Positions 36,574 to 47,132 of a stretch of DNA of 64,000 bases are shown piece after piece. A model generated the notes under the pieces. The model saw only the letters and a program-made list of their open reading frames with translations. It ran no database searches and was not told the origin of the DNA. The stretch is from NCBI GenBank assembly GCA_029262735.1, contig JAJCYY010000001.1:62001-126000 (forward strand), written 5' to 3'. Made by a program: the position numbers and the translations under genes. Source of the stretch: Chloroflexota bacterium. Its GTDB lineage: Bacteria > Chloroflexota > Dehalococcoidia > Lucifugimonadales > Lucifugimonadaceae. Position 1 is the stretch's first letter, and each line of letters starts with the position of its first letter.

Positions 36574-36710
36574 CGGGAATTGCAACCGGCTGAACCATCT
36601 GGTCCAATCTGGCCCGATCCGGTCCAACCAGTCAAGATTTCGGTCAGGAACCCGGTTTCGGTCATGACGCAGGAATTAAAGCCAGCCAGCCTCCGGAAAG
36701 CGGCCCAGGT

Positions 36711-37145
36711 TTAAGAAGCGAGAGCCAGTTCTATCTGGTCAAGATGCTGCTGCCGATGCTTGCCGCGTTCAACAAGGTACTGATTCCCGATCATCACAAT
36801 CGCGTCTGCCTTGTCAGCGTCCAGCGCCTCAATCGCCGCATCAACCAGCACAGCAGCGGCCACAGCAAGCTCGGCGGCTCGTTTTGGGTCGAGCGCCAAC
36901 CATTCGGGCAGCAAAGTTGCGTTCATCAGATCGTCGTCGACCGGATCGGGAAGAGATCCCTCTACGGCCCAGCGATGCAGCAATCCAGCGGCACGGCGGT
37001 CCCAGAAGGCCATATGGGCCAGTGCCACTGCCACTGTCCAGCCGTTGCCAAGTTCCTGCCCGAAGTGAATCCCGCTGCTCACAAGTGTTTCAAGGCGCGC
37101 ACGCTGAGCATCATTCTCGCGGATCACGATGTCCTCTACTGTCAC
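36711..37145 (-). CDS. DinB/maleylpyruvate-isomerase-like helical protein
   Basis: A 144-aa all-alpha protein. NGWTVAVALAHMAFWDRRAAGLLHRW resembles the DinB_2/mycothiol-dependent maleylpyruvate isomerase N-terminal domain, where a conserved W and H...H residues bind a metal. HQ-rich C-terminal GKHRQQHLDQIELAL supplies the third His of the usual DinB triad. It ends 138 bp upstream of the 16S promoter, same strand. Role (bacillithiol or mycothiol-type thiol transfer) not established. Confidence 0.72.
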   Translation of the reverse strand: MTVEDIVIRENDAQRARLETLVSSGIHFGQELGNGWTVAVALAHMAFWDRRAAGLLHRWAVEGSLPDPVDDDLMNATLLPEWLALDPKRAAELAVAAAVLVDAAIEALDADKADAIVMIGNQYLVERGKHRQQHLDQIELALAS

Positions 37146-37519
37146 GGCATCTATCCCATCCTCTGCCCGCCCGAATGTAGAGAGCGGTATTCTGAAATCC
37201 TGCGTTGAACCATCTTAGATCGGCTACAACGGGTCCTCGCATTAGCCGATTCACCTAATTCGGATCCTGCGCCGAGACAGGAAATCGGCAAACGTAGTCA
37301 GGTGCATGGCGATCAAGTCCGCGTTGTGACGCCTTCGCCTGCACGAGTTACAATCGTTCTGCGCACCAGATCGGCTACCTGCCAGTGCCCGGTCGAAATG
37401 TGATTGTGGGGTATGCGGCGAGTCAGACCCGGATCGGCGACGCCTCATACGGAGCGAACATCAAAGACAGACCTCACGCCTTTCTGGCGGAACGCGTGAT
37501 ATTTATTGAGAGGGCTCAG
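37146..37519. other. 374-bp region between divergent genes
   Basis: Lies between the DinB-like gene (minus) and the rhodanese gene (plus). An open frame continues upstream of the rhodanese ATG to 37385, but it lacks a ribosome site and family similarity. No repeat or strong hairpin noticed. Confidence 0.4.
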
Positions 37520-37873
37520 ATGGCAAGACAGGTTCCAGGAGAGCCGTACACTCGCATCTCAGTAGGAGAGGCGAACGAGATGCTCGCAAATGGCGAGGCT
37601 GTCGCCGTCGATGTCCGAAGAGAGGATGAGTATGAGGCAGGTCACATTCAGGGTGCTCTTTGGATCCCGGTTGACGATGTGATCCCGAGGTTCGCTGAGT
37701 TGCCGGAAGACGGGATGCTTCTGTTCATATGTGCGGTCGGAGCTCGAAGCGGGTTGGCGGCCGAGTACGCAGCGGCAATGGGAGCATCGCCGGACCGGCT
37801 TTTCAACGTTGAAGATGGGACCCCGGCATGGATCGACAACGGGCTGCCAACCTCATACGGCAAAGAGTCTTAG
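37520..37873 (+). CDS. Rhodanese-like domain protein
   Basis: A 117-aa single rhodanese domain. Start ATG 37520 preceded by GAGAGGG. Motifs: VAVDVRREDEYEAGHIQGALWIP (CH2A region), the active-site loop CAVGARS (Cys of CxxGxR) and NVEDGTPAWIDNGLPT. Likely a sulfurtransferase or sulfide/persulfide carrier in the cytoplasm. A small GCCGG-CCAAA-CCGGC hairpin directly follows the stop. Confidence 0.88.
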   Translation: MARQVPGEPYTRISVGEANEMLANGEAVAVDVRREDEYEAGHIQGALWIPVDDVIPRFAELPEDGMLLFICAVGARSGLAAEYAAAMGASPDRLFNVEDGTPAWIDNGLPTSYGKES

Positions 37874-38036
37874 CCGGCCAAACCGGCAAGCGGAGTGTTC
37901 AGCGGTCTGGAATCGCCCGTCCTGATGCGTAAAATTTGGTTGTTTTCATACTTGATGAACTGACCATTCCCCGTCCAGCATCAGAGTCACACATCGCTCA
38001 CCCCGTCCGCTGCTACTGCTAACGAATGGAACTCAA

Positions 38037-38975
38037 TTGAAAATCCTGGTCGTCGGTTCGGTCGCGTATGACACTGTCGAGACGCCTGAAGGCAGACATG
38101 AGTCTCAACTTGGAGGCTCCGCATCATACTTCTCAATCGCCGCCAGCCATTTCACAGAGGTTGGCATGGTCGGAGTTGTTGGCAGGGACTTTCAGGACCA
38201 GGACCTGCGGATGTATGAAGGTCACGGCATCGATATTTCAGGATTGAAGATTGTCGATGGCAAGACATTCAGATGGTCAGGCGACTATTTACAGGACATC
38301 AACACTGCGGTCACTCACGAAACGCAACTGAACGTGTTCGCCGACTTCGAACCGTCTCTGACTGAGCACCATGCCGCGGCCCCCTTCCTTTTCCTGGCAA
38401 ACATCGAACCCTCGCTACAGCTCCGCGTGTTGGATGCCATGAGCGAGCGACCGCAGCTCGTAGCGTGCGACACAATGAACCTTTGGATCGATATTGCTAG
38501 ACCACAGCTCTCTGAATTGATTTCTAAAGTAGATATCCTCACGATCAACGAAGGGGAGGCGCGCCAGTTCACAGACGAGCAACACCTACCAACTGCGGCA
38601 TCTGCGCTACTGTTGAGTGGGCCGTCTACCGTCGTGATTAAACGGGGCGAGTACGGTGCAGCCCTTTTTAGCGAGAATTTCAACTTTGCGGCTCCGGCGT
38701 ATCCGCTTGCCAAAGTCGTGGACCCGACCGGCGCAGGAGACTCTTTCGCCGGTGGGTTCATGGGCTACATAGCGGCGACCGGGGACACGACGGAAGAAGG
38801 GCTGAGACGGGGAGCGATCGTGGGATCGACGATGGCGTCGTTCGCAGTGGAGGCGTTCGGGCTTGATCGAATCCGAAACTTGACTCCTGCAGACATTGAA
38901 GAGCGATTTAAGGCATTTGTAGAACTAACTCGGTTTGAACCGATATCCGGTAATAATGGACTGCCGCTGCGATAA
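38037..38975 (+). CDS. PfkB-family carbohydrate/nucleoside kinase
   Basis: A 312-aa ribokinase-fold kinase. N-terminal motif LGGSASYFSIAASHF and the C-terminal anion-hole motif DPTGAGDSFAGGFMG with catalytic Asp are intact. TTG start with GGA 6 nt upstream; no ATG is available near. It stands 90 bp before ahcY and ahead of metK in the same direction. That suggests, as inference, that it phosphorylates adenosine (or a ribose-type product) released by SAH hydrolysis. A sugar kinase role is equally compatible with the motifs. Confidence 0.85.
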   Translation: MKILVVGSVAYDTVETPEGRHESQLGGSASYFSIAASHFTEVGMVGVVGRDFQDQDLRMYEGHGIDISGLKIVDGKTFRWSGDYLQDINTAVTHETQLNVFADFEPSLTEHHAAAPFLFLANIEPSLQLRVLDAMSERPQLVACDTMNLWIDIARPQLSELISKVDILTINEGEARQFTDEQHLPTAASALLLSGPSTVVIKRGEYGAALFSENFNFAAPAYPLAKVVDPTGAGDSFAGGFMGYIAATGDTTEEGLRRGAIVGSTMASFAVEAFGLDRIRNLTPADIEERFKAFVELTRFEPISGNNGLPLR

Positions 38976-39005
38976 CAGTAGGCAACCGATCTAAGTAATT
39001 CGTAA

Positions 39006-40319
<1,314 letters not shown>

Positions 40320-40474
40320 CCTGCAGACGGCCTGATCTCACACGCGGCGGGCTGAACCGCCTCGTTGTATTCGAACGCTGCTCAGACATCAGGTTGCCAG
40401 CCAATGCCGGCCCGAACGGGTATGTTGACAGGATCGACGAATAAAAAAGCACGAAATGTAGAGAAACGCTAGTT

Positions 40475-41656
40475 ATGGGCAACTACCTGCTTACTTCCGA
40501 ATCGGTGTCTGAGGGTCATCCGGACAAGATCTGTGACCAGATCTCGGACGGTGTTCTTGACGCTGCATTGGCTCAAGACCCGATGTCTCGTGTTGCATGT
40601 GAGACATCGGTTGCCACCGGATTCGTCATCGTTTTCGGTGAAATCACGACGACGGCAACACTCGATATCAAGTCGATCGTACGAGATACGATCAGGCGAA
40701 TCGGCTACAACAAGGACGAGTACGGCTTTTCGTGCAACACATGCGCAGTTCTCGTGGCGCTCAATGAGCAATCGCCCGACATCAAGGCCGGAGTAGATAC
40801 GGCGATCGAGGTCCGTGGCGAGGCGGGCGCGCAGGAGGTTGGCGCGGGTGACCAGGGCATGATGATCGGGTACGCGTCGAACGAAACTCCCGAGTACATG
40901 CCGCTGCCAATTAGCCTTGCACACCAGCTAACGCGGCGCATGGCTGTTGTACGCCGCAGCGGCGAGATCCCATATCTCCGGCCGGACAGCAAGAGCCAGG
41001 TAACGGTTGAGTATTCCGAAGACCACGAGCCTTTGAGAGTAGACACGGTCGTCATCAGTACCCAGCATGACGACAATGTGTCGAACTCGCAGATCGAGGC
41101 TGATCTCCAGAAGTTTGTGATTCGGGAAGTAGTTCCAGCTGAGCTCCTAAACTCCAACACGAAATACCACATCAATCCATCCGGCCGATTCGTTGTCGGA
41201 GGTCCCGTTGGCGACGCAGGTCTGACAGGTAGAAAGATCATCGTCGATACCTACGGCGGATCAGCCCGCCACGGCGGCGGTGCCTTCTCCGGTAAGGACC
41301 CGACAAAGGTCGACCGCTCAGGAGCGTACGCAGCACGGCATGTTGCGAAGAACCTGGTTGCGGCAGGTCTGGCCGATCGAGCAGAGGTGCAGGTCTCATA
41401 TGCCATTGGTGTTGCTACTCCGATCTCGATCATGGTCGACAGCCACGGCACTGGCAAGAAATCTGATGCAGAACTGTCCGAGCTTGTAGACAAGGTTTTT
41501 GATCTGAGGCCGGGCGCGATCATCGACAATTTCGACTTGAGGCGTCCGATCTACCAGTCAACTGCTGCGTATGGCCACTTCGGGCGATCAGACATCGATC
41601 TGCCCTGGGAACATCTCGATAAAGTCGACGCACTCAAGTCTTCAGCCGGTATCTAA
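40475..41656 (+). CDS. metK: S-adenosylmethionine synthetase
   Basis: Makes SAM from methionine and ATP. A 393-aa protein with [20 protein letters not shown], the [12 protein letters not shown] signature and the phosphate-loop signature [22 protein letters not shown] (two PROSITE-type motifs). C-terminal [13 protein letters not shown] is typical. Completes a PfkB-AhcY-MetK methyl-cycle group. I checked the 155-bp gap upstream for SAM-riboswitch features and saw none. Confidence 0.97.
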   Translation: MGNYLLTSESVSEGHPDKICDQISDGVLDAALAQDPMSRVACETSVATGFVIVFGEITTTATLDIKSIVRDTIRRIGYNKDEYGFSCNTCAVLVALNEQSPDIKAGVDTAIEVRGEAGAQEVGAGDQGMMIGYASNETPEYMPLPISLAHQLTRRMAVVRRSGEIPYLRPDSKSQVTVEYSEDHEPLRVDTVVISTQHDDNVSNSQIEADLQKFVIREVVPAELLNSNTKYHINPSGRFVVGGPVGDAGLTGRKIIVDTYGGSARHGGGAFSGKDPTKVDRSGAYAARHVAKNLVAAGLADRAEVQVSYAIGVATPISIMVDSHGTGKKSDAELSELVDKVFDLRPGAIIDNFDLRRPIYQSTAAYGHFGRSDIDLPWEHLDKVDALKSSAGI

Positions 41657-41940
41657 TGTTTCCGAGTCAGTGAACTCTGGTTTAGGCCAGATCTGGGATC
41701 GACCGGCATTTTCTGCCGAGTAGTTCTGGACACCTCAAGCACTCTGAATGCGAACCACTCCGTGTGCCGCTCGACTCGGAGCTGTTCCTGGCCCGTAGGT
41801 GAGTAAATTCCAAAGTTCTGGACCGTTCCGGCGGCTCCACACTCGCTGGAGTAAGAGCCGGACGGAATCGATCTGACACCTTTTGGTTCGGGACTTTTAC
41901 AGGTTGATCGGCGACAATCGGTTGACGACCAACCAAGCAA
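41653..41940 (-). CDS. Possible small Cys-containing protein (uncertain)
   Basis: A minus-strand frame filling the 303-bp gap between metK and the phosphohexomutase. From TTG 41940 it would give 95 aa with three Cys (TDCRRSTC... SSECGAAG) and a protein-like tail ([20 protein letters not shown]). It has no Shine-Dalgarno and overlaps the metK stop by 4 bases. The composition looks more protein-like than other shadow frames here, but I cannot place it in a family. Confidence 0.28.
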   Translation of the reverse strand: MLGWSSTDCRRSTCKSPEPKGVRSIPSGSYSSECGAAGTVQNFGIYSPTGQEQLRVERHTEWFAFRVLEVSRTTRQKMPVDPRSGLNQSSLTRKH

Positions 41941-41959
41941 GTCTGCTAGAAGAGAGACT

Positions 41960-43381
41960 ATGACCCAGCAGAAACCCGTTTCAATTCGCTTTGGCACTGA
42001 CGGCTGGCGAGCGGTGATTGCCGATGAGTACACATATGACAACGTGAGAGCCTGTGCGCAGGGCGTAGCGTCATATCTGAAATCGACCGGTCAAGCCGAG
42101 CTAGGTGTAGTTGTTGGATTCGATACCCGGTTTTCCTCTGATCGGTTCGGCGCCGCGGTCGCAGAGGTGATTGCGGCCAATGGAATCAGGGTGAAGCTGT
42201 TCTCCCAGGCAGCGCCAACACCGGCGTGCAGCTTCGGAGTCGTGAGTGAGAACGCGGCGGCGGGCGTGATGATCACAGCCAGTCACAATCCGGGCGAATG
42301 GAACGGATTCAAGGTCAAGTCGGCGGCCGGAGGCAGCGCCCCGCCGGAGATGGTTGAAAAGATCGAGGGAAGAGTCAGTGCGGTGCTGACTGGTGAGGAA
42401 GCGGTGAAGGCGGGGGCCGGGAGTTACGAAAAGCTCGAGATAATGCCAGTGTTCGTCGATCAGCTCAGGCGGGTTGTCGACGTATCGCCGATCAAGAGTT
42501 CCGGGCTAAAGGTCGTGGTTGATTCGATGCATGGCTCGGGGTCCGGCATCATCAGGAACGTTCTCGAAGACGGCAATATTGAGGTCATCGAGATACGAGG
42601 CGAAGCCAATCCTGCGTTCCCCGGGATGACTCAGCCTGAGCCGGTTGAACACAATCTGCAGCCACTAATCCAGGCAGTGCGGGATTCGGGCGCTGACATC
42701 GGCATCGCAACAGACGGCGACGCTGACCGTGTTGGGATTGTGGATGAGACCGGACGCTATCAATCGACACTCGAAGTGTTCTCACTTCTCGGTCACCATC
42801 TGCTTGGAAGGCGCGGTGAATCTGGCGGGATCGCCTGCACGATCACCATGAGCAACATGGTCGATGCGGTCTGCCGTGAGTTTGGACAACCGGTATTCAG
42901 GACCTCCGTGGGATTCAAGTACGTCGGTCCGGCGATGACGGACAATGACTGCGTGATGGGCGGTGAGGAGAGCGGCGGCTACGCATTCCGTGGACACATT
43001 CCAGAACGTGATGGCGCGCTCAGCGGACTGCTCTACCTGCAAGCAATGGTGATGTCGGGCAAGACACCTTCACAGCTCCTCTCTGAGCTTCATGAGCTGA
43101 CCGGCCCGCACACGTTTAAGCGAATCGATGCTCACTTCGATGATGCAAAAAGAGCGGCAATTGGCGAGGTGATCCAGAGCGCCGAGCCTGAGAGTCTTGG
43201 TGGCCTGGCTGTGGAATCTGCGGACCGCCGCGATGGTGTGAGGTTTGAACTCAAGGGCGGCTCATGGGCCGTGGCAAGGCTATCCGGCACAGAACCGTTG
43301 GCTCGCATATACGCAGAGGCGCACACCGAATCAGACCGAGACGCCGTCCTGAGCGATCTGCAAAAACTGCTGGACATATAG
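41960..43381 (+). CDS. Phosphoglucomutase/phosphomannomutase (alpha-D-phosphohexomutase)
   Basis: A 473-aa four-domain phosphohexomutase. RFGTDGWRAVIADEYT start, the phosphoserine loop GVMITASHNPGEWNG (Ser), metal loop ATDGDADRVGIVDE, sugar-binding GGEESGGYAFRGHIPERDG, and phosphate-binding RLSGTEPLARIYAEA in domain 4. AGAGAGAC precedes ATG. Interconverts hexose 1- and 6-phosphates; whether glucose, mannose or glucosamine is not decided by sequence alone. Confidence 0.92.
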   Translation: MTQQKPVSIRFGTDGWRAVIADEYTYDNVRACAQGVASYLKSTGQAELGVVVGFDTRFSSDRFGAAVAEVIAANGIRVKLFSQAAPTPACSFGVVSENAAAGVMITASHNPGEWNGFKVKSAAGGSAPPEMVEKIEGRVSAVLTGEEAVKAGAGSYEKLEIMPVFVDQLRRVVDVSPIKSSGLKVVVDSMHGSGSGIIRNVLEDGNIEVIEIRGEANPAFPGMTQPEPVEHNLQPLIQAVRDSGADIGIATDGDADRVGIVDETGRYQSTLEVFSLLGHHLLGRRGESGGIACTITMSNMVDAVCREFGQPVFRTSVGFKYVGPAMTDNDCVMGGEESGGYAFRGHIPERDGALSGLLYLQAMVMSGKTPSQLLSELHELTGPHTFKRIDAHFDDAKRAAIGEVIQSAEPESLGGLAVESADRRDGVRFELKGGSWAVARLSGTEPLARIYAEAHTESDRDAVLSDLQKLLDI

Positions 43382-43421
43382 CCGGAACGGGAATTCCATT
43401 CTTGGGTTATTCGGCTCCGGC

Positions 43422-44264
43422 CTAAACCGGCTCCCACCCCGGTTTGCCTTCACCCTGCACGATTCGGCCGATACTGCTGCCCGTCGGCAGGTGCCCGCTG
43501 AAAACTGTCCAGCCCTCTGATTGCGCACGCCACATGAGCCATCGCCGCGACGCCGTAGACAGGTCGGTGCGCCAGTCGAAACTCGGACACCAGTGCTGCT
43601 CGCTGACCTGTGCCACGTTGTGGAACAGATCGCCGGTAATCACACCGATCTCGCCCCCTGATTCAATTTTTACGCACTGATGGCCGGGCGTATGCCCGTT
43701 AGTCGGCAGAGTAGTAACTCCCGGCGCGATTTCGACCTCTCCGACGGCAAGCTGGAGTACACCAAGGTCCTCAAGCGGCGCAACGCTACGATCGAATGCC
43801 TCATTACCGTTCTCAGGATTCGAGTAGTAACGCCAGTCGTTGGCGGCAACGTAATAGGTGGCATTTGGGAACGTCGCCGTCGGAGTCTGACCATCCCACG
43901 TGACGTTCCAGCCGATGTGATCACCGTGGCAGTGCGTTGTGACCACCACATCAATGTCGTCTGCGGTCACGTTGAGCTCGGAAAGATTCTCCAGGAGCTC
44001 CCCGTGTCTTCCCGTGTGTTCATGAGGTCCCGGTCCCATCCCCGTATCAACAAGGATTTTAGGGCCCGACCCGTCTGACCGGCTGATCAGGTGGCCTCTC
44101 CACTGCGACTGAAATTTTCCACTGCTGCTGAGTGCGATGCTGCGGTAGCTGTCCCATTCATTGGCCCTGACGTCCGGGTAGACGACCTCGATGTCGCGAG
44201 ATGCGCCCGGGTGGTCGTCGACAATGGAGATCAGGTACTCGCCAATCTTCTGTTCGGTACTCAC
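43422..44264 (-). CDS. MBL-fold metallo-hydrolase
   Basis: A metallo-beta-lactamase-fold hydrolase. Metal motif THCHGDHIGW (HxHxDH with C at x), a later His in PTNGHTPGHQCV, Asp in GVITGDLFHN, and the terminal VFSGHLPTG His. GTG 44264 is chosen: GGAGG lies 6 nt before it and the protein then starts VSTEQKIGEYLISIVDD; the longer frame to 44303 lacks a site. Resembles quorum-quenching lactonase-like/AidC-type members, but substrate is unknown. Confidence 0.87.
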   Translation of the reverse strand: MSTEQKIGEYLISIVDDHPGASRDIEVVYPDVRANEWDSYRSIALSSSGKFQSQWRGHLISRSDGSGPKILVDTGMGPGPHEHTGRHGELLENLSELNVTADDIDVVVTTHCHGDHIGWNVTWDGQTPTATFPNATYYVAANDWRYYSNPENGNEAFDRSVAPLEDLGVLQLAVGEVEIAPGVTTLPTNGHTPGHQCVKIESGGEIGVITGDLFHNVAQVSEQHWCPSFDWRTDLSTASRRWLMWRAQSEGWTVFSGHLPTGSSIGRIVQGEGKPGWEPV

Positions 44265-44439
44265 AAGTTGCCTCCGCGCCGTGTTGATGCGACCACGCTT
44301 CAATGTCTACCCGGACCACTTTTCTTTTGTAACGGGGGTAAGAGTAATCCACCGGCGGCCGTGGGCAAATCCACATGCGGTCCCGTCAGTTCTGAATCGA
44401 GGTTCATTTTGGCTTCAGTTCGTTTCACCTAAGTCTCAC

Positions 44440-44481
44440 GTCGCACACCTAACACACACTCCGCACATGGGTCGCACACCT
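44440..44481. repeat. Direct repeat GTCGCACACCT, 31-bp period
   Basis: Eleven-base direct repeat at 44440-44450 and 44471-44481, starting 109 bp before the degenerate response-regulator gene. A 31-bp step is close to three helical turns, as in cooperative protein-binding sites. The rest of 44304-44548 shows no gene. Confidence 0.4.
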
Positions 44482-44548
44482 TTAAGCGTTAAAAATTCGA
44501 CCCCCTCACGAACTCAATTGCAATCGCGCAAGAAGGTGGATCGGAACG

Positions 44549-45100
44549 ATGACCAGCAACCCTGATGCGAGACAACTCTCGGGACCAGCGATTCGACTGT
44601 TGATCGGGACCAACAACGCTCTACTCAAGGACCTTTTTGAGTTTCAGTTAAGACAGACGGTGGACATTGAGTTGACGGCATCAACCGAACTCGGGGCATC
44701 ACTACTGGACCTCATCCCAGAGCTGCAACCGGACGTGCTGCTCGTGACTCCGAAACTTGGTGCATCGGGATCAGGAGAAATGAACCTGGTCATGACCATA
44801 CTTTCAAACGATCCTCAGCCCAGAGTGATCACACTGTCGGCCGGTTATTTACCGGGCCAGGTGACGCTCTTGAGCCAGCAAGGTGTGGCCGGATTGCTGT
44901 TGGAATCGCAGCCCTGGCACACGCTTGTCCAGGCGATCAGGTCAGTGCACAACGGAGCGTTTTTCGCCACACCATCAGTTGTCAGGAGCCGACTGGACGG
45001 CATACTGTCGAAACTCAATGCAACTAACCGCACCCACGCAGTAGCGATCGCTATCCAAGACGGCTATCTACCGATGCATGGGGCAACAGCTCCAGGGTGA
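44549..45100 (+). CDS. Degenerate NarL/LuxR-type response regulator lacking phospho-Asp and most of the HTH
   Basis: A 183-aa protein. Residues 14-135 follow the receiver-domain pattern (IRLLIGTNNALLKDLFEFQL ... PDVLLVTPKL ... GVAGLLLESQPWHTLVQAIR), but the acidic pair after beta1 is replaced by TNN and the phospho-acceptor Asp after beta3 by Val/Thr (residues 66-67). The tail RSRLDGILSKLNATNRTHAV aligns with the last two helices of a LuxR-type HTH, while the preceding roughly 50 residues of that domain are absent. AAGGTGG precedes ATG. It probably cannot be phosphorylated or bind DNA in the normal way. Confidence 0.65.
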   Translation: MTSNPDARQLSGPAIRLLIGTNNALLKDLFEFQLRQTVDIELTASTELGASLLDLIPELQPDVLLVTPKLGASGSGEMNLVMTILSNDPQPRVITLSAGYLPGQVTLLSQQGVAGLLLESQPWHTLVQAIRSVHNGAFFATPSVVRSRLDGILSKLNATNRTHAVAIAIQDGYLPMHGATAPG

Positions 45101-45262
45101 TTAGTCGGCATAGTCTGGCAACGGCCTCATCGAATGTTGGCACCCGTAGAACCCAAGCGAAGTCCGGTATCCTACCCGAGCGCAAATACGGGTTTCAGGA
45201 CAGCAGAGAGGCAGCGCTGCCGGTCATCGGAGCGCTCAAACGGGGTTGTCGAGAGCAAACAG

Positions 45263-45709
45263 ATGAAGAAATTCACAGCCGAAGTTGAGATACAGGGTTC
45301 CGCCGAAGACGTCTGGAATGTAATCACAGACGCACCGGGTTATGAGAAATGGGATCCGAACATGAACAGCATTGAAGGCTCCATTGGCCTGAACGAAAAG
45401 CTTGTGCTCCACACAACTCTTTCAAAGCGAGCGTTCAAGGTCTCGGTGAGTGAGCTCGTTGCGAACAGTCGCATGGTTTGGACCAGTGGGATGCCGATGG
45501 GCTTGTTCAGAGGTGTTCGCACCTTCGAGATAACCCCGCAGGAAAGTTCCGTACGGTTTCATTTACAGGAAGTATTCAGCGGGCCGCTTTCGCCTCTGTT
45601 CGGGCGGATGATTCCAGACCTGCACCCGTCGTTCTTGAAGTTCGTACAGGGGCTAAAAGCAGAGGTTGAACAGGGCTCATCAGAGACCGCAGAACATCCT
45701 GCCAGGTGA
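45263..45709 (+). CDS. SRPBCC (START/polyketide cyclase-like) protein
   Basis: A 148-aa helix-grip protein: KKFTAEVEIQGSAEDVWNVI, PGYEKWDPNM, and a C-terminal helix FLKFVQGLKAEVEQ. Start ATG 45263 is taken because homologues begin with this beta strand; the frame extends upstream to 45134 without family features. Binds a hydrophobic ligand in related proteins; function here unknown. Confidence 0.78.
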   Translation: MKKFTAEVEIQGSAEDVWNVITDAPGYEKWDPNMNSIEGSIGLNEKLVLHTTLSKRAFKVSVSELVANSRMVWTSGMPMGLFRGVRTFEITPQESSVRFHLQEVFSGPLSPLFGRMIPDLHPSFLKFVQGLKAEVEQGSSETAEHPAR

Positions 45710-45787
45710 CGCGCCCACCACAATTCGCCGCCGGCCTGATTACATAAGCGGTTCGTCCCGGGCCTCGAGCAACATGCTGAGACGTTC

Positions 45788-46234
45788 TCAGATGTTGACT
45801 GTGTAGATACTACGGACCGGTCTCGACGGAAGATCCGAACGCAGGCTGGGCCATGGCGCCCTCGACCGAATTCCCATCGCTTCAAGAGAAATCTGCTGGC
45901 CGTTCTCACGAGCGCCGGCAGCGATCTCTGCCTCAGTGTCGAACTCCTTGACGATGTGAACATCGGAGCCGCTGGGGCCCTGACGACTCAGTATCCGAGC
46001 AACGGTGCGACCTGAGATCCCACAGACACTGGCGATCTGCTCGACCTGCATCCCGCTGACTCGCATCGCAGTTATCTGTTTGTCCCGCTCCACCCTGCTG
46101 ATCGCCTTCGACACCCTGTTTCCGGCAAATCCCCGATCGTAGCGGCATACGTCAAACGGACAGTTCAAGCATGAAGGTGCGTAACTGCACCCGTGATCTG
46201 CGTAGATATCGACGAACATTTCACCCGCTGGCAT
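45788..46234 (-). CDS. Cys-cluster plus helix-turn-helix DNA-binding protein
   Basis: A 148-aa protein. ATG 46234 is preceded by GGAGG at 8 nt. N-terminal cluster CSYAPSCLNCPFDVC (C-x5-C-x2-C-x4-C) could hold Zn or an Fe-S centre. It is followed by a basic stretch and a resolvase/Hin-like HTH (RVSGMQVEQIASVCGISGRT). The C-terminal third is Arg/Ser-rich and not recognised. It is preceded by a zinc-ribbon gene on the same strand (35 bp to its upstream in-frame Met, 71 bp to this start) and the pair is divergent from an S24-type repressor gene. Likely a transcriptional regulator of phage or mobile origin. Confidence 0.62.
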   Translation of the reverse strand: MPAGEMFVDIYADHGCSYAPSCLNCPFDVCRYDRGFAGNRVSKAISRVERDKQITAMRVSGMQVEQIASVCGISGRTVARILSRQGPSGSDVHIVKEFDTEAEIAAGARENGQQISLEAMGIRSRAPWPSLRSDLPSRPVRSIYTVNI

Positions 46235-46305
46235 GGGCCACACCTCCACCACCACACAACGTTCGAACACATCACTGCCGGCGAACTCTGGACCTCAACA
46301 GTTGC

Positions 46306-46713
46306 TCATAGGCGCTCCTTGACCGGGTCCTTTCGCAGAATTCGCCTGCCAGGCCGTTCTGCGCGATCCAGTGGAAATGCCGCGTACTCGCATGTGCAGC
46401 CCGAATACCGAGCGGAGAGGCCGCCACAAACGGGACAGGAGTTTGCAACTGAGTCAGATCTGCCGCTGCCTGCACGGAAGATGAGTCCCTGGGTGTGACG
46501 TCGGCACAGGTACCATCGAGTGGCCGCTCCGCCTTTAGGACATAGATCGACATGGCGGCTTTCGGTAGCAGCCGCTCCAGCTTCCTCGCTCACCTGCTCT
46601 GCCGCCGAGTATCTAGATTCGCTGGACGGCTCGTCAGCGCCGGATTCTCTCAGTGATTCCGAAGCCTCATCCGGCGACTTCCACTCTGGCGGAATCCCAG
46701 GTACTACACACAT
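46306..46713 (-). CDS. Small zinc-ribbon protein of unknown function
   Basis: A 135-aa protein with GGAGGG 4 nt before ATG. The first 45 residues are acidic/Ser-rich and low complexity. The second half has LCPKGGAATRWYLCRRHTQG, then SCPVCGG and CTCEYA, so two Cys pairs that could form a zinc ribbon. First of two tandem minus-strand genes. No family is recognised. Confidence 0.5.
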   Translation of the reverse strand: MCVVPGIPPEWKSPDEASESLRESGADEPSSESRYSAAEQVSEEAGAAATESRHVDLCPKGGAATRWYLCRRHTQGLIFRAGSGRSDSVANSCPVCGGLSARYSGCTCEYAAFPLDRAERPGRRILRKDPVKERL

Positions 46714-47069
46714 TCAACCCTCCACCACAACCACCACTGAAAAGAGGCACGGCGGGTGACCCGAATCAAGCGGAAGAACACACTTCACACCGCACCACAC
46801 AACAGTTCTCATCCCACCTGATCGGGCCACCCGCCCCGAAGGAAAAGTCCCTTCTGGCGCATCACTCTGCACCCAAACACTGTCTACGCCCTACAACTAG
46901 CTGGGATCGTTCGTACAGTAACCAGACCGATAGCGGTCATTAGCCGATCAATCATCGCTTGCCGACTTCAACTATCCCCAGCCTGTATCAAGCAAGCTAA
47001 CGCCAATGCCCGTGAAGTACACCACCCGTGTCTGGTCACAGTCCAACAACCATTAATTAATAACTCTTT
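46714..47069. other. Intergenic control region between divergent regulator genes
   Basis: About 360 bp without a gene; C/A-rich on the plus strand near 46715-46810, becoming AT-rich at 47050. The right end merges with the operator cluster at 47070-47115. No promoter close to consensus for the minus-strand pair was found. Confidence 0.4.
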
Positions 47070-47115
47070 ACTATAGTAGAATATGTTACACTCTTAGTCA
47101 AGTTGTACTATTAGT
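47070..47115. promoter_or_regulatory. Three operator-like palindromes ACTA-N(0-1)-TAGT
   Basis: Copies: ACTATAGT at 47070-47077 (inside the perfect palindrome TACTATAGTA), ACTCTTAGT at 47090-47098 (one mismatch) and ACTATTAGT at 47107-47115 (perfect arms, 1-nt centre). Centres are about 20 and 17 bp apart. The tract is much more AT-rich than its surroundings and ends 17 bp before the repressor-like start codon, so autoregulation is likely. Confidence 0.6.
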
Positions 47116-47132
47116 GATACCATCGAACTGAA

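Noticed and set aside
40320-40474. SAM riboswitch upstream of metK
   Set aside because: No SAM-I, SAM-II or SAM/SAH core motifs could be found in the 155-bp gap.
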